A DNA stretch of 64,000 nucleotides from Bolinopsis microptera (lineage: Eukaryota > Ctenophora > Tentaculata > Lobata > Bolinopsidae), in contig NC_087076.1 in the NCBI RefSeq assembly GCF_026151205.1, forward strand, positions 6,562,902 to 6,626,901. The letters run 5' to 3'. This document shows positions 28,959 to 39,459 of this stretch, one piece after another. The position numbers and the translations under genes are program-made. The notes beneath the pieces were generated by a model. The model was not told the DNA's origin, made no database searches, and saw only the letters and a program-made list of their open reading frames with translations. Each line of letters starts with the position of its first letter. Position 1 is the first letter of the stretch.

Positions 28959-29222
28959 ATGTTTTCAAGGGTCACTCGGTGACTTGCATGACGGAATAAA
29001 GTCAACGAAATTATGGCACTCAACAACATAGTTCATGAGCTAGTCCCCGCCAACATGACAAACTTGTTCCAGCTCAGCCTTTAGATATTACAGTAAATCG
29101 TACTGTTGCCAAGGACATTGTCCGAGAATGTCCGACGTTGTTATATAAGTTCTTACTGGGCCGCGCTCAGCCTGTCATTCCGCCGAATCTCTATTTTATG
29201 AAAATGATAGCCTGACACAGAA

Positions 29223-29620
29223 CTCCGAGCGCGCTAAATCACTTTACAGTCGATCTTCGAGATTTTTCTAAAAGGGCCCCGACAGTTGAAACCAACTTGA
29301 ATCGATGTATTTTTGGAGGCTGATTTAGAATCACCCCCATGACATAGGGTTAAAATGCTCTCCTGGCGAGATATCGGCAAAAAACTGTCTTGATCACGTG
29401 ATATGATCGACCGTATAACTAACTATAAGGAAGTTGGTCGAATTTCTCGTTAGCAGTTAGGGTTTCAGCATATGCTTTTGTTAGGGATTGGGTTAGGGTT
29501 AGGGTTGGGATCAGATAAGAGGGTTAGGGTTTCGAATAGTCGTTCAGGGCCAGCTAGATCTAGAGAACAGGTTGAAAAAGTCACGTGACAGTCGAGTGTA
29601 GAGAGATTTATCATCATCCA
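29223..29620 (+). repeat. ~390-bp dispersed repeat with TTAGGG motifs, copy 1
   Basis: Starts CCGAGCGCGCTAAATCAC, contains GACATAGGGTTAAAATGCTC and several TTAGGG units, and ends near GTGACAGTCGAGTGTAGAG. A second copy lies at 38427-38810, and a diverged part recurs at 34330-34480. No termini or target duplications were recognised. Confidence 0.8.
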
Positions 29621-29915
29621 CAGAACTCATATTTGTGATCTGGCATTGGTTACTTAAACTAATTTAATTGAACATGGAGTTTGACGTTGCATGGAGCTTT
29701 ACACTTTACACTTACAGTTTACCTACAATTACATAACCTTACCTGAATAATTGAATAGGGTGAATAGTGAACACTGAATAGTGAATACTGAATAGTAGTA
29801 GTACATTAGGCACTTGCACTCCCGCCACTCCCAGTGTGACGATTTATTAACATTATTAACATTTTGAATTTGTAGCGTATATTTGACGCTTTGCCCTTAT
29901 CAGAGGGTCTATCAT

Positions 29916-30874
29916 ATTGAGTTGAAATTGAGATTGGCTTTATCTCCTTTGAGTTACATACAAATAACACACGTTATTGCCGACGTTTCGCCACCATGGC
30001 TTCTTCAAGGCGGAACAAATACTTTGTTACATTATGACCTGATAAATATCATTAATATCCATATTAATGTAAAACTTAGAATAACAGTTAAAGTGAAAAG
30101 GTTTCAAACGGTACAAAAGTTCAAAGCAATGGATTGAGGTTAGGTCAAAGAATCTAAAACTGTCCATTATTTTAGAGCTAAAACTACGTAAACATACAGC
30201 ATCAAAAATAGCAGGTACGACACAGCGTGACTGTGCTTCCTACTCCCTAACACTTTCAAGAAACTGAAAGAGTCCCACGTACATATATGTTGGTGACATT
30301 TATTTAACTGGGTTGGGTCAGAAGTCTAATCATGCAGCTCACTGGATTAAGGCAGTAAGGTAGTACGTTTTCGTGAAAAGTAAGGGTGAGATGTACCGAG
30401 AGCGGGAATTGAACCCACGACCTCCCGATTAGCGCTCGGATGCTATAATCATTAAGCTATCTCGCCACAAATCAATCCCAGCACTACTTGTACTACTATA
30501 CAGATTACATGCCTTATCAGTTGCTGTATTACACACAAGTGTGTAATACACAATTTATGCAGACTCTCGACTAAGGATCGTTGCAGATATAACCATTATG
30601 TTAAGTGGGGGTGGAAACTCGGCCGCACCCGTATTTCAGGGCCTAGCATTTAAGCAAGCATTTAAGTAGTTAAGCAGCCAAGAATCAAAGAGCAACATTC
30701 TGGTACATATATCTAACTGGGTTGGTGAAATTTCATAGGTGAAAGTTGAGTGTTTATTTTAGGAAGCGACTGCCTTGAAGAAGCCATGGTGGCGAAACGT
30801 CGGCAATAACGTGTGTTATTTGTATGTAACTCAGAGGAGATAAAGTGTAAAGCTAATCTCAATTTCAACTCAAT
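29916..30874. repeat. Inverted repeat pair enclosing a tRNA-like sequence
   Basis: Arms of about 96 and 103 bp (29916-30011 and 30772-30874) share TTGAGTTGAAATTGAGATT and GACGTTTCGCCACCATGGC in opposite orientation. The right arm has a short extra insertion (ACACTTTA). The 760-bp interior contains a tRNA-like gene and no ORF, so this may be a foldback element or two opposed copies of one repeat. Confidence 0.72.
30395..30466 (-). tRNA. tRNA-like sequence, Ser-GCT-type anticodon loop
   Basis: On the minus strand a 72-nt cloverleaf-like sequence shows a D-arm region TAGCTTAATGATTATAGCA (A-box-like), a 7-nt loop GCGCTAA with GCT at positions 34-36, and a T-arm GTGGG-TTCAATT-CCCGC containing a good B-box. 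The acceptor stem pairs at only 5 of 7 positions. The variable loop is short, whereas true tRNA-Ser has a long variable arm. It is therefore more likely a tRNA pseudogene or a tRNA-derived SINE head than a working tRNA-Ser. Confidence 0.5.
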
Positions 30875-33247
30875 CATCAATATTATTAACATTTATTAAT
30901 GCTTTCTTTACCCGGAGACAGCCCAAGACAGACCTAAGTGGAGAAAGATATTTTAGTTTTAGTAGGTTACTTATAAGATTTTTAATTTGTTTATACAATT
31001 TATTTATTTGAATAAAGTTTTACAATAATAATAATTACCTGGAGAACTCTGTTTTACTTGTCCCTCGGTAACACAAAACCGTGAGCCACGACACTTAGTC
31101 ACAATAATTACTCGTAAACAAAAATCTAAAATCGATTTCATGAAACCCATGATTATTTTAAATCAAGATTGACTCCAGTCTCCATTGTTCAATGATTTTA
31201 TCAAAATGTTTTAGGAAAATGTTTACAGATTTGCGAATTTTGGACTCAAATTTACGTTGAAAAAACTGAATTTATTTTGGAAAAATCCCGGCTAAAACCA
31301 AAATCCCGGCCGGTACCGGTACTGGTACAAAATCGCCAAATACCGAGATACGAAGCATAGCGTCATACGTGTGATCAGGTGATTGGCTTACCTAATCACG
31401 TGATAAGGTGACCCCATTAATTAACCACCCCGTTCAACATTATATGGGAATCGTTAAGGCTGGCCAATTAAGGCGTCGTGTCACGGTGTAATATAATTAC
31501 CCAGTCAATTTTGTTAACGAGATACGCAAAATGCTTGATTACTTCGTCATTTATAATCCGTTTTGCCTCATTTTTCAGATCAGATGCAATATTTCATAAT
31601 CTACCGTCTCTGAGGTGTTTTAATATTGAATGGGCGTGGTCTAAAATATTCTAATTTCCAAATTTTAGGGACGGAGTCCTCGAACAGTATGTCATCTGCA
31701 AAAGCATCAACTCTCAAATATGAAACACGGCGGTGGTATAAGACACAACGTATGGAAACTTACTTTTGCCCCCCCCCCCCTCCAGTTCCTGTAGTATGGG
31801 GGGGGGGGGGGGGTATAAGGGTGACGGTCGTGCTTACCAGCACTGGTATAGATAGATAGATAGATATCAGTAATCAGATATACTTCACGACAATCTGTTG
31901 TAATTTATTACAGCGGTTCCAGAAAACCCACCTCCCGATAATCCTACATTTTTTTGCAGCACCTGACGATTTTGGGTTTTTACTGAATTTCGAAAAACAG
32001 TGCTCAGTGCTGTTAGTGTTACTGTTATGTGGAGGTTTCTTAAAAACCTCCGCATAACTTTTTTAATTTTAATTCCTGTCATCTTTGACATTGAATTAAA
32101 ATTTTTGAACTCAAAATATGCCTGCTGAACGACTTTCGATGAGTCTTAATGCCTGGAAAAACAGTAAAGAGGGTAAATAGTATAGGGGTAAATAGTATAG
32201 TGAGTATTATGGCGGCGGCCCGCCGCGGCCGTGCTGGCGTGCTTGCCAACACTGTGACTACTACTCTAGTACTATATAATTGTCCAGAATAAGTTATTTG
32301 CAAAAAGACCATATTTTACTGAACCTGGGTACGTGGTATGGTCCGAACCATTGTATGAGTGTGCACTTTACCCCCCACATAGTGTGCACTGTGCAGGTGA
32401 CCAAAATCCTAGCAGACTTCAATTAACAGTTTAAAATAAAACCTGACCCATTGTAAAACTCCACTTGGATCCAAAAATCAAATTATCGATGTTAATTACT
32501 CAAATGGACAAACTTTGAATTTGTTATCAGTGTTAATTTACCTGGGGACCCAGGCTAATGTGTTCATAGACATAATAAAGATTTGGCGGAATTTCAGGCT
32601 GAGCGCCGCCGAGTAAGTGTTAATTTGATCGCCAATCTTCAGACGATCTTCATGAGACATCTTTCTCGGAAATTATGTTCACTGATTCTGTTCTTGGTAT
32701 ATTCGTCATTTCTAAAATATTATTTTACTGAGTCCGTTTATTATCAGTTACAAATTTGCTATGGAAGAGGACCTGGATTTTAATTCAATTTACATTTAAT
32801 TTAACGAGCTGCTTTGCATGCTTTGGTTATCGGGATTTAATCATAAATTTGTCAAATATTTTTACCTATTTCAACGGTTAATGTCGATTATTTACAGAGC
32901 CCCTCGTTTTTTAATAAAAAAGGGTAAGCTACCAAACCATCTTACTATATACATATAAAGCGAGAAGATACATATATATGGATGGATCCGTGCCATTTTA
33001 CGACACCACGGCATCAACAATCAACTTTAACGCGACTTTCCGCAAAAACCGTAAAAGATATACGACTGAAACTTTTTTGACAGGGGCAAATTCTTTTATG
33101 GCCTTTAAATCAGCATAGAAAAAATAAAAAATTGGCCAGGGAATGAGAATTTGAATAGGTAATAATTATTTTAGTCCCTCGAGTCTTGACACCACTTTAG
33201 GTTTAGACGGGTTCCTGCTAGTTGCTTATAATGCATCAATTTCAAAC

Positions 33248-33434
33248 AGTTGCTGTCACCAAAATGTAACTAGGTCGAACGGAGAAATTAGGTCTCACGC
33301 AGGAATTAGGTCTCACGCAAGCGCGTGATATATAAATCATAAATTCACTTAAAAGCCGCGCCTGCTTGAGACCTAATTCCTGCGTGAGACCTAATTTTTC
33401 CGTTCGACCTAGTTACATCTTGGTGACAGTAACT
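33248..33434. mobile_element. Foldback element with ~75-bp arms
   Basis: Both ends carry GTCACCAA(A/G)ATGTAACTAGG and a twice-repeated AATTAGGTCTCACGCAGG in opposite orientation around a short A+T-rich centre. It forms an almost complete hairpin of 187 bp with no coding capacity. Confidence 0.8.
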
Positions 33435-33514
33435 TATTGAGTTATTACCGCTACTAACTACTTTTTTCATTTTCTCCATCGACAAAGTCTCTATTTTATG
33501 CCATTGCCCCTCCA

Positions 33515-33852
33515 GTTAGGGGCATCTACTTAGGACGTCCGCCAAAATCGTACATTTTCAGACCACCCCCCTCCCCCTGTCCGGGTGTGTCCGAATTTTC
33601 AAAACCACCCCCTCCCCTCCCCCGGACGTCCGGATTTCCAGCTACTTTTAAGAGTACAAATAAAATCAACTCAATTTCATTGTGTAATTAGTGTCAAAGA
33701 GTTGAAATTAATGGGACTTTTTCGTTAATTCTGCCAAAATTTCCGGACGTCCGGATTTACAGAAACCCCCTCCTGGCCCTGTCCGGATTTGTCCGAAATT
33801 CCAAAACCACCTCCTCCCTATTTTCCGAACGTCCTAAGTAGATGGCCCCTTA
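33515..33852. mobile_element. Inverted-repeat element with ~25-bp ends
   Basis: Termini TAGGGGCATCTACTTAGGAC and its near-complement at 33825-33852 bound 338 bp that contains repeated CCGGACGTCCGGA motifs and C-rich tracts. There is no ORF. It is MITE-like. Confidence 0.68.
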
Positions 33853-34053
33853 CTTTGAGTATGCATACCGAGCTAATTTTTTGACCATTTTAAAATTGAA
33901 GTTGAACGTGTTGGTACTGGTAGTGGTACCTTTCAACTTGAAAGGTACCAACCAGTAAAGTTATAGACTTTATTTCAAACATTTCTTTATTTTAAATCTT
34001 TGTTTTTCAAAGCAAAAAGTCTTCACATCATATTAACTTTAAACTCTTAAGCG

Positions 34054-35655
34054 ATGAACATGTCGATATTTAAGATATTGATGCTCCTGCAAGTTCTTCG
34101 TTTATCAGCCAGTAAGTAACTCATTATTTAATCAATGTGATAGCAGTTAAAACAGTTAATGGAATAATAACAATTCGTAATGCTTTTTAAAAAAGCATTA
34201 ACTGCAATTGCAAATATCTCAATGAAAAAGTAAAGCTAAAAACACTTCGATTTTTGGAATTCTAAACGATTATCTAACTACCGTAGATTATCCTACTAAA
34301 TCGCTCGCCAAAATTTTAAGAAAATTCTTGTGAAAAGGCCCTTTGGGTGGGAAATTGATCTGAATCGGTGTAACTGTATTTTTTGGACGCTGATTCCGAA
34401 TCACCCCCCTGACGTAGGGTAAAAATGCTTCCAGGGAGAGTTATGGGCAAAAAACCGTTTTGGTCACGTGACAGGCTAGTAAAACATGAATTCGATAATT
34501 GGTAACCATCATTTTGGTTACCATAATTTAGTCACAAATTCCGCAAATTTTAGTCTAGAACAATTTTAGTCACATTTTTCGACTTTTCGAGACCATTTTC
34601 CATTCCATTTCCATTTATTTGATTTTTCCATTATTTACCTATTTTTTTCCTCGATTTCTCATATAAAGTCATACTTTATAGTTTAACGTTAGGCATTTTG
34701 ATTAAATAATTTGTTGCAATAAAGAAATAAAACAAATAATTTGTAAAATAAAATGCTATCTAGGGGGGTGACAATGACATGTCCGCCTATGTCCTGTCCT
34801 TTTTGGATTCTATGAGACAACGGACGTGTTTTTGGGACATGAGCGGACTTCACATAGCCATGTGCCTACGCGTACTGCATGACGCGCTTGTTTCACAAGT
34901 AGTCTTTTGCCGCGACGGCGGTCGCGCGCTACTGCAAGCGAGAGGGCTCTGGTTAGAGCAATGAGCGGACATTGACGGAAATTAGCGGGCTCGGACGGAC
35001 ATGGGCGAACATTAGCGTACAAACATTATGAGAATTTTTCGCACATAATTTGGACAATTGGAAAGAGTTTATATTCATAAGATTAAGGGGCCTATATTCA
35101 TAAACTATCGAGGCATCCCCCTTGGGATTCAATCTCGGAAAGCAGGCCTCCCTTTAATTTTTCAAACCGAACTTGGAAATTGGAATCGGATTTTCGGCTC
35201 ATCATGATCAGTGTAGCATGAAACATGAACAAAAGAAAAACTTGGACTTACAAAATTTTCGATCCGAGTGATTCTCAATCTCAATACTTACCTCTGAAGG
35301 CAGAGCTGATCTCGCTTCCGACGGGTCAATCTTATTAATATTTTCATTTAAACTACCCTTTTATTACAGCAGGTTGTGCAGACAACTCCGAACATGCTGA
35401 AAACTGCGCAAGTTGGACGGTTTCTGGATATTGTTATAAAGGTACAAAAGAAATAGGCAAAAAGGGGCATAATTAATATTATCATTAATTATGGAATAAT
35501 GGGGCAATGGGGTTGGCAATGATTTTCTTTTCTCGCAATTTATATCAAAATGTTTGCTACGATCTGAAAACCCGAATGATCCACAGGTAGTGAATACTAT
35601 GAGTTTATGACCGCTAATTGTCCGAGGACGTGCGGCGTTTGTGAAGTGGAGGAAG
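34054..35655 (+). CDS. Secreted ShKT-domain protein, 5' exons
   Basis: Three exons join in phase: 34054-34111, 35370-35441 and 35587-35655. The first encodes a signal peptide (MNMSIFKILMLLQVLRLSA). The other two encode one ShKT domain with six Cys in the expected order (GCADNS, ENCASW, SGYC, ANCPRTCGVC). ShKT modules occur in secreted metalloproteases, matrix proteins and some venom peptides. The domain alone does not indicate a toxin, and its presence in a longer modular protein argues for a structural or enzymatic partner. All three introns are phase 1, typical of shuffled extracellular modules. The third donor at 35656 leads into a region full of transposons; the next compatible exon seen is at 47838. 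A 2-kb DNA element begins only 16 bp after this donor. Confidence 0.75.
34330..34480 (+). repeat. Diverged fragment of the TTAGGG-associated repeat
   Basis: Shares GACGCTGATTCCGAATCACC, GACGTAGGGT and the closing GGTCACGTGACA-like segment with the larger copies at 29.2 and 38.4 kb. It lies in the first intron of the ShKT gene. Confidence 0.6.
34770..35236 (+). repeat. Dispersed repeat, copy 1 (filled site)
   Basis: Shares ATGTCCGCCTATGTCCTGTC, GAAATTAGCGGGCTCGGACG, TTTTTCGCACATAATTTGG and ATCTCGGAAAGCAGGCCTCC with 37790-38108. This copy carries the 112-bp element; the other does not. Confidence 0.8.
34849..34960 (+). mobile_element. 112-bp short element, copy B, with 10-bp target duplication
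   Basis: Same ends as the copy at 28523 (TTCACATAGCC and GGTTAGAGCA), same length, and roughly ten differences. It is flanked by perfect ATGAGCGGAC repeats (34839-34848 and 34961-34970). The related repeat at 37862-37871 has a single ATAAGCGGAC at the corresponding place, which is an unfilled site. Confidence 0.85.
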
Positions 35656-35674
35656 GTAAGCAATTACAAATTAA

Positions 35675-37722
35675 AGGACCAGTTAACTGAACAATTTGTA
35701 GTCTCCAATTTGGCTAAGATTTAAATCAGCTGTGACAAACTGGTAAAGAATCGTATCGCCGAAAGAACCAACTCTCTAGCGTACGTATAACGCGTGTTAT
35801 TGCAATAATAAGCTGTGGCCGCGTGACGTCATAAAGTCCCTCAGTGCGCGCTTGCATAGCGTAATACAATGCACAAATGTTTATCATCGTCAATAAAACA
35901 CGTGTAACTCACTCAAATTTTAGAGTTATGACTATTTCCCTAGTTCTACAAAATCCTTATAGTTTTGGCTATCACCCTAACTATATGAATAGCTGATTGG
36001 ATGTACAGTGCTCACGTCAGGATTTTAAACAGTGACATAAGTTCTTGAACAGTGGCGGGTGAATGTACGGTTAGAAAGTCTCTGCTATTACAAGTTATGT
36101 CATATGTGATAATTTTGGATTGTTTTCATTGCTTCATTACAAACGAAGGGAGACTGTACCGATTATTTTTCCCCAGTACATGAAACTAATACACAAAATA
36201 ATGTGCTATATATTAAATATAGCTGATAAGAGTGTAACTCTGTAATATAATATTACAGTTGTTTGGAAGAATGCGAGCAGTCGAATGGTTCGCTGTCCTA
36301 AAAGACATAGTTCCGAGAGCAATTATATTTTTAGCATAGCGAAATTTCTTACTATACTTTAATCCACACGTGCCAGACAGTACTGAGTACAGGAGACAAG
36401 AAGTCTGGCTATTTAACGGCCGTTCCCATGGGACCATTAGTAGAAGTAGCTCCTATCAGAACGGTGCCGTGGGAACCGAAAAATACCCGGTCTACTAAAT
36501 ACTGATTGGACTGTACAGTGTGCGGAGTGTTTTGAATTTGACTTACCTAGTTATCGTCCTACTTGTATGATCATAAAATTAAATACCAAGTGCAAACGTG
36601 TTCAGTCAATCGACCCACTGAACAACTATAGAATTTCCAAGACCCTATTATTCTTTGGCCATATATATTACGGCACGATCGATTCTTAGATGGCTAAACG
36701 ACAAACTTTAATCTATACAATTCTTAAACTATGAGATAGCAATTTAATCTAAAAATACACTTTTTATATTACTCCTGATTTTTACATTTCAATTTTCACA
36801 TAAAACATTGTAGCCATAGGTTGATCATGGACACTGACAGCTTAATTTTAGATAATAATGATTTATGAGTTTCTCTAAAGTTAACTCTAAACTTGTGTAG
36901 TCCAGTCATTTATGGACATTTATGGAATTGAACCTGCAAATTTTCGTATACTCCCGAAATTTTGCAAAGACCTTCCCAAAAGTATGAATAAACGATTTTC
37001 GGTTGGAGACATATTGACCACGCCGATATTGACCCAATAACGTAACCGACCCTTTGCTTCTGAAGGTCGTGGAGACTTCAAAATAGGCTTAAACGAAGCC
37101 GCATATGCAAGTTTATATAGGAGTTATTGAGCAACACATGGCCTAAAATCCTTACTTTTCGAGAAATTCGCCAAAAACCATTTTGGGCGTGGTGCTGAGC
37201 CCATTTTCGATAGGATCGTGATAGAGTCTTTAAACAGGGTGCAAAAGAACCGCATTTAGCATATTAATATATGACTTACGAAGAAACAGATGCCTTAAAG
37301 TGCTTACTTTTTCAGTTATTGGCGAAAAACTGATTTCCGGTTCCAGAAATCATGCAAAAATATGGGTGTCTCGTAAATTGGGCTATGAAGGCCCTACAGA
37401 TTTTTGAATGGATGCAAATTGTGCAGAATGGCCATGTTTATATACAACTTATGAAGCAACATGTACCCTAAAACACTTACTTTTCGAGTTATTTGGGGGA
37501 GAAACATTGTATTATGTCCATTTTTACCTGTAAAATACAGTCTCACGAGCTGCTCTGTGCGCGCAAGGGACTTTATGACGTCATCGCCAAAATAATACAA
37601 ACGCTAATTACACGCGTTAGAGAGCAGTTAGAGATTTAGGAATTTCGACTCGTTGCTCAGTTTGCTATTTGTCACAATCTGTCAAAATATGAGGATAACT
37701 TTTTTTTCAGTTAACTGGTCCT
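35675..37722. mobile_element. 2-kb non-autonomous DNA transposon with TTAA flanks
   Basis: TTAA duplications (35671-35674 and 37723-37726) flank inverted ends AGGACCAGTTAACTGA. Beyond these 16 bp the two ends remain recognisably inverted for about 200 bp (shared GACGTCATAAAGTCCCT, CTCTCTA, TGTGACAAA). No transposase-like ORF was seen. TTAA targets are characteristic of piggyBac-type elements, but the ends do not start CCY, so the assignment is tentative. Confidence 0.72.
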
Positions 37723-37789
37723 TTAAGAATTTGGTTCAAAATTCCTTGCACTTACAATTAATAGATATGTACAATATTGGGTGGGGGGG

Positions 37790-38108
37790 GGGGGGGTGAC
37801 ATGTCCGCCTATGTCCTGTCCTTTTTGGATTCTATGAGACAATGGACGTGTTTTTTGGGACATAAGCGGACATTGGCGGAAATTAGCGGGCTCGGACGGA
37901 CATGGGCGGACATTAGCGGACAAACATTGTGAGAATTTTTCGCACATAATTTGGACAATTGGAAGGAACTTATATTCATTAGAAGCCTATATTCATAACC
38001 TATCGAGGCATCCCCTTTGCGATTCAATCTCGGAAAGCAGGCCTCCCCTTTTTCAAACCGAACTCGGAATCGAATTTTCGGCTCTTAATGATCAGGGTAG
38101 CATGAAAC
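37790..38108 (+). repeat. Dispersed repeat, copy 2 (empty site)
   Basis: A direct copy of the 34770-35236 repeat lacking the 112-bp insertion. It is preceded by a G tract (37781-37797). Confidence 0.8.
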
Positions 38109-38426
38109 ATGTCCGAGTCAGTGACTCAGTCGCACGATCAAATATGTAAATATACTGGACCAATTTTGAATTTTCCCATAATGTTGAGAAACCTTTGTAA
38201 AAAAGTTGGTCCCTATTGGCCCCTTGCCCGGATTTTATGGGGGCGACGCCCCCTCCCCTCCCCCGCTTCCTACACTCCTGAAACAAATCAATGATCATGA
38301 TTATGTTATACTTCTCTTCTTGATAGCTTGATCCTGAACTTCGCCACTTATTCCCTCTTCTACCAGCATTGTGTTTGTTTATTCGTCACTCCTCTCTGAT
38401 TCTCTACGGGATATCAAGGTAACGTG

Positions 38427-38810
38427 ACCGAGCGTGCTAAATCACTCTACAGTCGATCTTCGAGATTGTTCTACAAGGGCCCCCGACAGTTGAAACCAAC
38501 TTCAGTAGATGTATTTTCGGACGCTGATTCCGAATCACCCCTTATGACATAGGGTTAAAATGCTCCCCTGACGAGATATTGGCGAAAAACTGTCTCGATC
38601 ACGTGATATGACCGTATAAGGAAGTTAGTCCAATTTCTCGTTAGGGTTAGGGTTTCAGCATATGATTTTGTTAAGGATTGGGTTAGGGTTAGGGTTGGGA
38701 TCAGATTAGAGGGTTAGGGTTTCGAATAGTCGTTCAGGACCAGCTAGAGAACGAGTTGAAAAAGTCACGTGACAGTCGAGTGTAGAGGAGTGATTAATCA
38801 TCATCCTAAC
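38427..38810 (+). repeat. ~390-bp dispersed repeat with TTAGGG motifs, copy 2
   Basis: Closely matches 29223-29620, including GCGATCTTCGAGATT-like text, TTAGGGTTAGGG runs and the ending GTGACAGTCGAGTGTAGAG. Confidence 0.8.
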
Positions 38811-38960
38811 GTGACTGCATACTGGTAACTGGACTCTAGACAGTGACTCAGCTCTAGACGGTGATTATCACTGTTCCAGACAACCGCTCCATCACTCCAT
38901 GTGTTTGTAGATCACGTGATACCAAATATGTAGTGCACGTATTGGCTTGCCCATGGTCAC

Positions 38961-39065
38961 TGTAATAGCTCGCTTAGCTTGAACAATGGATACACATAGC
39001 TGTTACTCTAATCAGAGGCTGAAGATAATATCATTAATAATACATAACATAAATAATACATAACA
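38961..39065 (-). repeat. 3' LTR of the Gypsy element
   Basis: 105 bp; plus-strand start TGTAATAGCTCGCTTAGC, end ACATAACA. Its 3' boundary on the coding strand adjoins GTCAC. Confidence 0.92.
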
Positions 39066-39459
39066 CCTTCCCTTCGCAAATGAATTTACTTTCATGATAA
39101 AATCGAACAAAAGTTAAAATAATACGTGCGTGCTTCGCGCATTAAAATTACCTAAAATGCTCGTGGTGTTAAAAATCGTACACTAAAATCCCGTTTGGCG
39201 TCGCGCCCTACGTCGATAAATTCCTATTTATAAACAAAATCCCTGGATTACACTGTCATAATAGCCCTAAATAATCTTTTTAAAAACTATTACTGTTTCT
39301 GAACTCCCTGGATTGTTTACAAATTCCATTAAAAACAATTAAATGCTGTATAAAAAGTATAAAAGTGTACTACATGTGTGCATAAAACATGTGCTTTACA
39401 AAACATAAAAAATGTGCTTTACAAAACGTAAACAATGTGCTTTACAATACATGCAAGAA

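Larger units (their letters stand above)
24994..34053. other. Repeat-mosaic region without host genes
   Basis: No host gene can be supported over about 9 kb. The region holds a retroelement fragment, four ~105-bp MITEs, a 112-bp retroposon-like copy, a tRNA-like sequence inside an inverted repeat, TTAGGG-rich repeats, two larger foldback elements and several C or G homopolymers (26945-26970, 31771-31780, 31799-31813). C+G content rises in patches at 26.4-28.9 kb because of the short elements (GCGCGCC, CGGCGCGGC). Confidence 0.5.

Noticed and set aside
30395-30466. Functional tRNA-Ser
   Set aside because: It lacks the long variable arm of tRNA-Ser and has acceptor-stem mismatches, so only a tRNA-like call is made.
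34779-34964. 61-residue ORF sharing IAMCLRVL with the ORF at 28165
   Set aside because: The similarity comes from the 112-bp element, not from a protein family.
34054-35655. Venom toxin gene
   Set aside because: An ShKT domain by itself is common in non-toxin secreted proteins, and nothing else points to a toxin.
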